A stretch of DNA of 64,000 nucleotides, from NCBI RefSeq assembly GCF_900111595.1, contig NZ_FOHN01000009.1:62001-126000 (forward strand), read 5' to 3'. How positions within the stretch are numbered: position 1 is the first letter of the stretch; every line of letters begins with the position of its first letter. This document shows positions 58,251-64,000 of this stretch, in pieces. The translations under genes were made by a program, and so were the position numbers. The notes under the pieces are model-generated. The model had not been told where the DNA came from, did no database searches, and saw nothing but the letters and a program-made list of their open reading frames with translations. The stretch comes from [Clostridium] polysaccharolyticum (lineage in GTDB: Bacteria; Bacillota; Clostridia; Lachnospirales; Lachnospiraceae).

Positions 58251-58988
58251 ATGAAACCATTAAAGATTTATGTGTGTGAAGATGAAGATATCAGTTTAGG
58301 AATCAATAAGGTAGTATTAGAAAAAATTTTACAGAAAAAGAATATAACAGCAGACATTACCTGCTGTCATAACTATAACCAGCAGGACGATTCATTTTTT
58401 GCAGATGTAGAACTGGCAATTCTGGATATTGATTTAGAAGGAAGTACCATTAATGGAATCCAGTTAGCTAAGAAAATACTGGAACGGAATCCATGCACCG
58501 TTTTTATCTTTATTACCTCCCATGAGGAATTTGCACATGAGGCAACCCAGATCCATCTAAGCGGTTTTTTAGACAAACCATTAAATCAGTATGATTTTGA
58601 AGACGCATTAAACAGAGCGATTATACAAATAAACGGCTACCGCTTAAAAAATATCAATCGTAATATGGCAACTTTCCAGAAGGGAAAGTTCTGTTTGAAA
58701 GAACGAAGCATTATCAGTGTTGAGAAACTGCCACATACCCATGAAGTTATTGTTCGTACAACAGAAAATAAGATTCAGGCATATGACAGCATTAAAGACA
58801 CAGAGAAACGTCTCTCTAGTGATTTTGTAAAATTGAATGGTTCTGTAATTGTGAATCTGGCATATGTATTTCATATAGAAGGAAACCTTGTGATTATGCG
58901 AGGTGGATTTAAGTACAATATTACCATGCGTAATCAGGAAAAAGTAAAAAAAGCATATGAGAACTACATAACAAGGAAGCTGGTTTAA
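58251..58988 (+). CDS. LytTR-family response regulator (AgrA-like)
   Basis: A 245-aa regulator: receiver domain (about 1-125) with acidic pocket CEDED (9-13), phosphoacceptor Asp59 in LAILDIDL and Lys in LDKPL, then a LytTR DNA-binding domain (about 140-240) with FVKLNGSVIVNLAYV. It is the partner of the two upstream kinases. It lies just upstream of the toxin array, making that array a plausible target. RBS GGGAGG. Confidence 0.92.
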   Translation: MKPLKIYVCEDEDISLGINKVVLEKILQKKNITADITCCHNYNQQDDSFFADVELAILDIDLEGSTINGIQLAKKILERNPCTVFIFITSHEEFAHEATQIHLSGFLDKPLNQYDFEDALNRAIIQINGYRLKNINRNMATFQKGKFCLKERSIISVEKLPHTHEVIVRTTENKIQAYDSIKDTEKRLSSDFVKLNGSVIVNLAYVFHIEGNLVIMRGGFKYNITMRNQEKVKKAYENYITRKLV

Positions 58989-59000
58989 TTTTTATACGAT

Positions 59001-59051
59001 AATCCTAAGCTGAAAATGCGTAATTTACCACAGGATCGGCTTAGGATTTTT
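59001..59051 (+). terminator. Terminator after response regulator
   Basis: AATCCTAAGC (59001-59010) pairs perfectly with GCTTAGGATT (59039-59048), followed by T residues. Confidence 0.8.
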
Positions 59052-59073
59052 GTGTAAGTAACAATAGAAAAGA

Positions 59074-59102
59074 TTGACAATTAATATTACATTTATTAAA
59101 GT
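59074..59102 (+). promoter_or_regulatory. Candidate promoter of toxin gene
   Basis: TTGACA (59074-59079), 17 bp, TAAAGT (59097-59102), 33 bases before the ATG. The weak -10 would suit activation by a regulator. Confidence 0.5.
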
Positions 59103-59134
59103 AATAGGGAGAAAAAGAAATAAGGAGAAATTTC

Positions 59135-60661
59135 ATGGGATTGAAATTATCGGTACATAGTATTGCCAGTACGTTGAAATCAGTAACTAGTACCGTAACA
59201 AAAACCGTTAGCAAAGTAACGGGAAGCAGTTCGAGCAGTAAGACAAGTAGTACAAGCAAGTCAGGCAGTTCAAGCAGTAAGACAAGTAGTACAAGCAAGT
59301 CGGGCAGTTCAAGCAGTAAGACAAGTAGTACAAGCAAGTCGGGCAGTTCGAGCAGTAAGACAAGTGCTACAAGTAAGTCGGGCAGTCCAAGCAGTAAGAC
59401 AAGTGCTACAAGCAAGTCGGGCAGTTCGAGCAGTAAGTCGGGTACTGCGAGTAAATCGAGCAGTCCAAGCAGTAAGACAAGTGCTACAAGCAAGTCGGGC
59501 AGTCCAAGCAGTAAGTATGTTACGGATGCTCCAGCATTATATAATGCCTCTGGAAAGAAGACCTCTGGAACTAGTGCAAGTTCAATGAACAGGCCGGCAG
59601 AAAGCTACGAAGCCCAGAAAAAAGCACTGGAAGCAGCCAAAAATAAAAAAACATCCACCAATGGAACTACAAAACATCCAACCTTAAAACCAGTAGCCAT
59701 AAAAGTTCCTGCGGCACAAAAGAAAAAAGATTCAAGTGAGAAAGGATATTCCAACAACCGGCCTGCTAAGAGCTATACCCATGTGAAAGACTATACCCCA
59801 ACAGCAAGCAGGGAAGGAGCAGGAAAACCCTTTTATCATTCTGGAACAGTGGCAAAAGGAGTCGCTTCAGGAGTCGCAGGCCTGCTTCCCTATGCAGGAG
59901 ATGTAAAAGATGTACAGGAAGCAGTAACAGGAAGAGACTTAATAACAGGCACAAAGCTGACAAAGGGAGAACGGATTGTTACAGGAGCAGCGGCAGTTCT
60001 GCCAGTTGTTTCAGGCCCAATGTTGAAAACAGCAGGAAAAGGAGTTACAATAGCGGCAAAGGAAGCACCAGAGGTAATTAAAGGTGTGGAAAAAACGGTT
60101 AAGAAAGCAGGGCCGAAGGCAGTCTCCAAAGCAGATGAGGGAATCAAAGCCGCGAAAAAAGCAGTTGTCAAGAAAGGTGAGAAAATAAAAGATGCCACGG
60201 TAAAAGGCGGCAAGAAGACAGAAAAGGCTGTTAAGGAAAATGTAAGTGAAGCTAAGAGGGTGGCTGGAACTGTACATAAGGGTGGAAAAGACTCTACTGG
60301 TTATAAGTATTGGAAAGAGTCAATTAATTTTCAAGGCAATAAAGTATACCAAAGAAATGATTTGTTTGACCCAGCTCAAGTTAGTTCGTGGAAAGACCGT
60401 GGAAAGACTGTAACAGGAACTAATGTTGAAAGAATGGCTGGTGGGCGAGCTCCGATTGGTTATGATGGTAAATCTGTAAATTTACATCATTTATTACAAA
60501 CACCAGATGGTCCAATAGTTGAGGTTTCACAGTCATTTCATAATAAGTATTATTCAACTATTCATATGAATATTGGTCAAAGTCCATCTATTATTAATAG
60601 GGATGTTTTTAAACGGTGGAAAAGTGATTATTGGATGGATTGTGCTTTAGATTTTGATTAA
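59135..60661 (+). CDS. Polymorphic toxin with LHH-type nuclease tip, likely CIS cargo
   Basis: A 508-aa effector. An N-terminal amphipathic Ser/Thr-rich helix (1-30) is followed by seven 13-residue Ser/Lys/Thr repeats (36-126), a Lys/Pro linker with two RPA(E/K)SY motifs, a Gly/Ala-rich pre-toxin segment (about 230-300), a Lys/Ala helical region (to about 383), and a nuclease tip. The tip has GRAPIGYDGKSVNLHHLLQ (LHH about 450), the signature of HNH/Endo VII nucleases with conserved LHH. No signal peptide. ATG with AAGGAG upstream. The cognate SUKH immunity gene follows after 14 bases. Loading into the nearby CIS is inferred from position. Confidence 0.85.
   Translation: MGLKLSVHSIASTLKSVTSTVTKTVSKVTGSSSSSKTSSTSKSGSSSSKTSSTSKSGSSSSKTSSTSKSGSSSSKTSATSKSGSPSSKTSATSKSGSSSSKSGTASKSSSPSSKTSATSKSGSPSSKYVTDAPALYNASGKKTSGTSASSMNRPAESYEAQKKALEAAKNKKTSTNGTTKHPTLKPVAIKVPAAQKKKDSSEKGYSNNRPAKSYTHVKDYTPTASREGAGKPFYHSGTVAKGVASGVAGLLPYAGDVKDVQEAVTGRDLITGTKLTKGERIVTGAAAVLPVVSGPMLKTAGKGVTIAAKEAPEVIKGVEKTVKKAGPKAVSKADEGIKAAKKAVVKKGEKIKDATVKGGKKTEKAVKENVSEAKRVAGTVHKGGKDSTGYKYWKESINFQGNKVYQRNDLFDPAQVSSWKDRGKTVTGTNVERMAGGRAPIGYDGKSVNLHHLLQTPDGPIVEVSQSFHNKYYSTIHMNIGQSPSIINRDVFKRWKSDYWMDCALDFD
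59240..59512 (+). repeat. Seven tandem 39-bp repeats in toxin gene
   Basis: Units encode KTS(S/A)TSKSGS(S/P)SS. Copies 1-3 are nearly identical, copies 4, 5 and 7 carry small changes and copy 6 is the most diverged. Such repeats readily change number by slippage. Confidence 0.95.
59997..60287 (+). repeat. Pre-toxin repeat, copy A (in full-length gene)
   Basis: A 291-bp segment from TTCTGCCAGTTG to AAGGGTGGAA, coding for the end of the pre-toxin region just before the toxin tip. It recurs almost unchanged at 61214 and 62518, each time followed by a different tip. Confidence 0.93.
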
Positions 60662-60675
60662 AGGAGGAAAAAACA

Positions 60676-61110
60676 ATGTATGATGATTTAATACGGGTTA
60701 TTGAAGAGGCAGGTGACAGAGTTGAATTTGCTTCGTTTGGAGATGGTATATCTGATGATTGGATTGAATTGGCAGAAAAAAGGTTAGGAGTCACATTCCC
60801 GAAGTCGTATAAATGGTGGCTAAATAATTATAATGGTGGAGAGGTATGTGGGGAAGAGATTTATAGTGTATATGGTCTTGACTTCGATGAGGTGGTTGGA
60901 GGAGACATAGTTTATATAAATGAGTTGAGTAGAAAAAACAATTCGAGTTTTAAGGATAAATTGATTATATCAGAAACTGATGATGAAATATTCTACTTTG
61001 ATTTATCAAATGGTTTGAAAGAAAATGAATATCCTGTTTATGAGTTATATAGTAATACCTTGTATGCCCATACTTTTGCGGAGTTTTTAAAAAGAAGAAT
61101 AACAGAGTAG
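60676..61110 (+). CDS. SMI1/KNR4 (SUKH) immunity protein
   Basis: A 144-aa soluble protein with the SUKH pattern: WIELAEKRLGVTFPKSYKWW near the N-terminus, GGEVCGEEIYSVYG and an acidic C-terminal half ending FAEFLKRR. SUKH proteins neutralise nuclease tips of polymorphic toxins by direct binding. It directly follows the LHH toxin. GGAGGAAA before the ATG. Confidence 0.9.
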   Translation: MYDDLIRVIEEAGDRVEFASFGDGISDDWIELAEKRLGVTFPKSYKWWLNNYNGGEVCGEEIYSVYGLDFDEVVGGDIVYINELSRKNNSSFKDKLIISETDDEIFYFDLSNGLKENEYPVYELYSNTLYAHTFAEFLKRRITE

Positions 61111-61117
61111 TCTTAAT

Positions 61118-61243
61118 ATTAAGCTGATATCAAAGCACTCTTAACAAAATTATTTTTGTTGGGGGTGCTTTCCTTATGAGTAAAATTCGTTCTATCAATC
61201 CAAATCAAATTAATTCTGCCAGTTGTTTCAAACCCAATGTTGA
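61118..61243 (+). repeat. 126-bp cassette-boundary repeat, copy 1
   Basis: Identical at 123 of 126 positions to 63875-64000. It holds a hairpin (AAAGCAC with GTGCTTT, 61132-61171) and the start of a short frame, MSKIRSINPNQINSASCF, ending at the pre-toxin junction. Confidence 0.9.
61132..61175 (+). terminator. Hairpin after immunity gene
   Basis: AAAGCAC pairs with GTGCTTT, with inner TTAACA/TGTTGG pairing. The T-tract is interrupted (CTTTCCTT), so termination may be partial. Confidence 0.5.
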
Positions 61244-61298
61244 AAACAGCAGGAAAAGGAGTTACAATAGCGGCAAAGGAAGCACCAGAGGGAATTAA
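61176..61298 (+). pseudogene. Truncated frame MSKIRSINPNQINSASCF at cassette junction
   Basis: The ATG opens 18 residues before the shared pre-toxin DNA, which is then read out of frame to a stop at 61296. It looks like the N-terminus of another protein cut at the recombination point. GGGGGTG is 11 bases upstream. Source protein not recognised. Confidence 0.5.
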
Positions 61299-61438
61299 AG
61301 GTGCGGAAAAAGCAGTTGTCAAGAAAGGTGAGAAAATAAAAGATGCCACAGTAAAAGGCGGCAAGAAGACAGAAAAGGCTGTTAAGGAAAATGTAAGTGA
61401 AGCTAAGAGGGCGGCTGGAACTGTACATAAGGGTGGAA
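61214..61438 (+). repeat. Pre-toxin repeat, copy B (66-bp deletion)
   Basis: Same DNA as copy A, but 66 bp (22 codons) inside are missing in frame, between GAAAAA-type stretches. It leads into the NS_2-like nuclease tip. Confidence 0.93.
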
Positions 61439-61851
61439 GTGGTTTGGTAAAATATAGAGAGTTAGATTCTCTAGGTAGAACCACAGGTGTAGAAGCTGTT
61501 ATTACTCCAGATATGATTGGAACAGGTAGTCCAGCTAAATCGTCAATAAAACCAGCTGGGTTTGGAGGACAAGCACAAGGGCATGCTCGAGGCCATTTGT
61601 TAGGTAATCAGCTTGGCGGTTCAGGAAGCGACCCGAGAAATCTTATGACAATATATCAAAACCCAGTTAATCATCCAGTTATGAGTTCTATCGAAGCAAA
61701 CGTAAGAAAGGCAGTAGAAGGAGGACAAATTGTTAATTATAAGGTTACGCCTATTTATAATGGAAACAATTTGATTCCAAGAGGAATAACTATTCAAGCA
61801 ACTGGAGATAATGGATTTTATATTTATCAAACAATGTTAAATGGAAAGTAG
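61237..61851 (+). CDS. Orphan toxin-tip cassette, NS_2-type nuclease
   Basis: A 204-aa frame that starts inside the pre-toxin repeat at an ATG without a ribosome-binding site, so it is probably silent. Its tip (about 68-204) contains GHARGHLLGNQLGGSGSDPRN, a form of the DNA/RNA non-specific endonuclease motif (RGH His as base, Asn as metal ligand; the family's DRGH is ARGH here), given in part as ARGHLLGNQLGG. It would become active if recombined onto the full-length gene. Immunity gene follows after 7 bases. Confidence 0.8.
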   Translation: MLKTAGKGVTIAAKEAPEGIKGAEKAVVKKGEKIKDATVKGGKKTEKAVKENVSEAKRAAGTVHKGGSGLVKYRELDSLGRTTGVEAVITPDMIGTGSPAKSSIKPAGFGGQAQGHARGHLLGNQLGGSGSDPRNLMTIYQNPVNHPVMSSIEANVRKAVEGGQIVNYKVTPIYNGNNLIPRGITIQATGDNGFYIYQTMLNGK

Positions 61852-61858
61852 GAAAACT

Positions 61859-62374
61859 ATGAATTATAGAATTAAAGATATTTTGTTAAATAATGCTAAT
61901 ATCGTCTTCAATTATAATTGGAAAACAATTGAAAAAGAGAATAATATTGTTTTTCCTGAGGACTATAAGTGGTTTCTGGAAAATTACGGAGTAGGCTCAA
62001 TTAATGATTTTTTATGGGTTTTTTCACCGATTTGTGATAATTTGAATTTAAATTCATTTGAACAGTATAAGATAATGAAGAATTCATATGAGCTTATGAT
62101 AAATAACAATTTAATAGAGTATGAATATAGTTTTTATGATAATGGAATAGGGCTTTTTCCGTGGGGGATTACTGATAATGGTGATGAATTATATTGGAAC
62201 TATTTGAATGAAGGGACGGAAATAGTTGTATTTGCTGCAAGATATACTGATATTATTTCTTGCAAATTGAATATGACAGATTTCTTGACTGGAGTATTGA
62301 CTCAAAAATTAAAATATGATTTATTTCCAGATGATTTTGCTTTGGATAATAATTATTTTGATTCAATTGAATAA
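61859..62374 (+). CDS. SMI1/KNR4-like immunity protein of cassette 2
   Basis: A 171-aa, very AT-rich coded protein with WKTIEKENNIVFPEDYKWFL near the N-terminus, GLFPWGITDNGDELYW in the middle and a SUKH-like fold outline. ATG 61859 is preferred to 61841, which lies inside the toxin frame, because TAGGA precedes it. It matches the second nuclease tip by position. Confidence 0.82.
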   Translation: MNYRIKDILLNNANIVFNYNWKTIEKENNIVFPEDYKWFLENYGVGSINDFLWVFSPICDNLNLNSFEQYKIMKNSYELMINNNLIEYEYSFYDNGIGLFPWGITDNGDELYWNYLNEGTEIVVFAARYTDIISCKLNMTDFLTGVLTQKLKYDLFPDDFALDNNYFDSIE

Positions 62375-62515
62375 TTGTCAATACCTTAGCACCACCAATC
62401 CTTCCCAATCAAATCCAACCAACTAGATCTTGCCATACCAAACCCAAAATAACTCTCTATGAAGCAGAGTCAGATCATGAGGGCGAGGATAGGGAGCAAG
62501 AAATAGCGGATTTAG
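62371..62515 (+). repeat. Direct repeat before cassette 3
   Basis: A 145-bp segment, ATAATTGTCAATACCTTAGC to GCGGATTTAG, repeated at 63685-63845 with a few substitutions and a roughly 16-bp indel. The two copies bracket the third toxin/immunity cassette. Confidence 0.9.
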
Positions 62516-62517
62516 TC

Positions 62518-62803
62518 CCAGTTGTTTCAGGCCCAATGTTGAAAACAGCAGGAAAAGGAGTTACAATAGCGGCAAAGGAAGCACCAGAGGTAATTAAAGG
62601 TGTGGAAAAAACGGTTAAGAAAGCAGGGCCGAAGGCAGTCTCCAAAGCAGATGAGGGAATCAAAGCCGCAAAAAAAGCAGTTGTCAAGAAAGGTGAGAAA
62701 ATAAAAGATGCCACAGTAAAAGGCGGCAAGAAGACAGAAAAGGCTGTTAAGGAAAATGTAAGTGAAGCTAAAGGGGTGGTTGGAACTGTACATAAGGGTG
62801 GAA
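62518..62803 (+). repeat. Pre-toxin repeat, copy C
   Basis: Same as copy A from CCAGTTGTTTCAGGCC to AAGGGTGGAA with a few substitutions and no 66-bp deletion. It joins upstream to the direct repeat rather than to the rest of a toxin gene. Confidence 0.93.
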
Positions 62804-63114
62804 GTGGTACTAAACCAGAACAATTGCATCATTTTGCGACAAATAAAAATAGGACATATACACCACAGTTTGAAGAGATGGCAAATAAATATGGATTGGA
62901 TTTAGATGTTGCATGGAATAAGGAGTACATGCATCATCAAGGACGACATCCGAATGAATATCACGAATATGTTTTAGAAAATATGAAACAGTTTGATAAC
63001 ATTGCTCAAGGTGATAAAAATGTATTTTTAAAACTATATGAAAAAATGAAAATCAATATAACAGATAATCCTGATATGCTATGTAAAGACTATTGGAGAA
63101 AAGGAGAACATTAA
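62536..63114 (+). CDS. Orphan toxin-tip cassette, AHH-type nuclease
   Basis: A 192-aa frame starting inside the pre-toxin repeat without a ribosome-binding site. After the shared Lys/Ala part the tip has QLHHFATNKNRTYTPQFEEM and MHHQGRHPNEYHEYVLENM, the two His motifs of the AHH family of HNH/Endo VII nucleases. Like cassette 2 it looks like a silent spare tip. Its stop overlaps the immunity start (TAATG). Confidence 0.82.
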   Translation: MLKTAGKGVTIAAKEAPEVIKGVEKTVKKAGPKAVSKADEGIKAAKKAVVKKGEKIKDATVKGGKKTEKAVKENVSEAKGVVGTVHKGGSGTKPEQLHHFATNKNRTYTPQFEEMANKYGLDLDVAWNKEYMHHQGRHPNEYHEYVLENMKQFDNIAQGDKNVFLKLYEKMKINITDNPDMLCKDYWRKGEH

Positions 63115-63680
63115 TGAGATACTACAAATTATCTATGGATATGGAAAGAGAAAAAGATATAATTCTTCATTGTAAGAACTGTGCAGATATTGATTTGAAT
63201 ACTTTTTCTGTTGGAAAGTATTATGATAATTATGGCATAAGTATAATGTTTTATTATGATGTGAACGAAGGTAATGTTTGGACTGATTTCATAGCAAATG
63301 ATAAAGGGTGGTTTATAGTTTCTGAAAAGTTAAGACTAATTTTACAGGAATTAAACTCTGAAATACAATTTATTGATATTTTAATATGTGATAATGATGG
63401 AGTTACTGTTGAAAAAAAATATTATATTGCAAATATTGTTAAAGTAGTAGATGCATTATGCCTTAATAAATCTGATTATTTTGAAACATATATTGAAGGA
63501 AGGGGCACTATATATACTGTAAGTAAATATGGAATATATGAGAATAAAACAGAAGGTGCAGATATATTTAAACTTGACAATTGGCAACAGATTCCGATTT
63601 TTGTATCTGAAACTTTTAAGAAAGCTATTGAGTTAAATAAGTGTACTGGAATATCATTTCAAGAAATAGCAGTAGAATAG
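63114..63680 (+). CDS. Imm11/DUF1629-like immunity protein
   Basis: A 188-aa AT-rich coded protein. KKYYIANIVKVVDALCLNKS and the end IFVSETFKKAIELNKCTGIS follow the DUF1629/Imm11 pattern seen beside nuclease toxins. AAAGGAGA is 7 bases before ATG 63114, which overlaps the toxin stop by one base. An earlier in-frame start at 63093 lies within the toxin gene. Confidence 0.8.
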   Translation: MRYYKLSMDMEREKDIILHCKNCADIDLNTFSVGKYYDNYGISIMFYYDVNEGNVWTDFIANDKGWFIVSEKLRLILQELNSEIQFIDILICDNDGVTVEKKYYIANIVKVVDALCLNKSDYFETYIEGRGTIYTVSKYGIYENKTEGADIFKLDNWQQIPIFVSETFKKAIELNKCTGISFQEIAVE

Positions 63681-63684
63681 TTTA

Positions 63685-63845
63685 ATAATTGTCAATACCT
63701 TAGCACCACCAATCCTTCCCAATCAAATCCAATCCACTAGATCCTGCCATACCGAACCCGAAATAACTCTCTGTGAATCAGAGTCAGATTATGAGGGCGA
63801 GGGCAGCGAGTTACGGTAGTAGCGAGCAAGAAATAGCGGATTTAG
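63685..63845 (+). repeat. Direct repeat after cassette 3
   Basis: A 161-bp second copy of 62371-62515. The minus strand of both copies reads FGFGMA(G/R)SS(G/W)LDLIGKDWWC before a stop, but substitutions include amino-acid changes and no ribosome-binding site is clear. Confidence 0.9.
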
Positions 63846-63874
63846 CCTAAATAATCAAATTTCATTTTAGTTCC

Positions 63875-64000
63875 ATTAAGCTGATATCAAAGCACTCTTA
63901 ACAAAATTATTTTTGTTGGGGGTGCTTTCTTTATGAGTAAAATTCGTTCTATCAATCCAAATCAAATTAATTCTGCCAGTTGTTTCAGGCCCAATGTTGA
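63875..64000 (+). repeat. 126-bp cassette-boundary repeat, copy 2 (cut by window end)
   Basis: Copy of 61118-61243 with three substitutions, including the hairpin and MSKIRSINPNQINSASCF. The pre-toxin repeat begins again at about 63977, so a fourth cassette should follow. Confidence 0.9.

Noticed and set aside
59077-59097. LytTR direct-repeat operator upstream of the toxin gene
   Set aside because: Two loose 9-mers start 12 bases apart, which does not fit the usual LytTR spacing of about 21-22 bases.
59041-59493. 150-aa minus-strand frame rich in Leu/Val repeats
   Set aside because: It is the antisense of the Ser/Lys tandem repeats; the repeat gives an open frame by chance.
59240-59512. CRISPR-like regular repeats
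   Set aside because: Units are contiguous 39-bp coding repeats without spacers.
59890-60277. Minus-strand frames recurring in each pre-toxin repeat (also near 61228, 62475, 62527)
   Set aside because: They are antisense shadows of the repeated pre-toxin coding sequence and recur only because that DNA is repeated.

Overview
The window reads as a chromosomal segment of a low-GC, anaerobic, Gram-positive clostridium, most likely a member of the Lachnospiraceae. This is inferred from a T-box leader ahead of thrS, a pyruvate formate-lyase/activase pair, an infC-rpmI-rplT operon with an L20-type leader, TTG/GTG/ATT starts, strong GGAGG ribosome-binding sites and AT-rich intergenic DNA. Species cannot be fixed from the sequence alone.

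Region 1 (1-25.7 kb) is mostly core genome: an LCP-family wall-polymer ligase, T-box-thrS, two chemoreceptors, an HSL-type esterase, infC (ATT start)-rpmI-rplT, an aldehyde dehydrogenase, tRNA-Asn and tRNA-Leu(AAG), a large RND transporter with a coiled-coil insertion, a secreted CE1 esterase with two carbohydrate-binding modules (minus strand), a thioredoxin-reductase-like flavoprotein without recognisable NADPH-binding motifs, and pflB-pflA. Several broken genes lie here: a frameshifted secreted protein, a secreted protein split by an in-frame stop, and a chemoreceptor relic.

Region 2 (25.8-50.8 kb) is one long co-directional contractile injection system (CIS) locus: AAA+ ATPase, sheath, tube, gp26-like protein, DUF6760-like protein, second tube protein, an unknown helical protein, LysM baseplate protein, hub (gpD), spike (gpV/OB), gp25, two baseplate-J-like proteins, gpI-like protein, a large conserved unknown, DUF4255 cap and a DUF4280 PAAR-like tip. 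Mixed into it are four membrane-anchored accessory proteins. Three of them look like catalytically degenerate signalling enzymes (kinase-like, class III cyclase-like, PP2C/SpoIIE-like); the fourth has about fifteen MORN repeats. Together they suggest a non-catalytic membrane platform for docking or firing control. The gp26-like and DUF6760-like reading frames are joined by a textbook -1 frameshift signal: slippery A AAT TTT, a 5-nt spacer and a GC-rich hairpin.

Region 3 (50.8-59.1 kb) holds a DUF2974-type alpha/beta hydrolase, a PHP phosphoesterase, an RHS fragment, two unknown proteins, and an Agr-like signalling set: two paralogous GHKL kinases, a 42-aa peptide, an intrinsic terminator and a LytTR response regulator.

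Region 4 (59.1-64 kb) is a polymorphic toxin array. A full-length effector has an N-terminal helix, seven 39-bp Ser/Lys repeats, a pre-toxin region and an LHH-type nuclease tip. Its SUKH immunity gene follows. Two promoterless orphan toxin-tip/immunity cassettes come next (an NS_2-type nuclease with a SUKH protein, and an AHH-type nuclease with an Imm11/DUF1629-like protein). Each begins with the same pre-toxin DNA and lies next to longer direct repeats, and a further cassette starts at the window edge. The layout fits a reservoir from which the tip of the CIS-associated effector can be swapped by homologous recombination.
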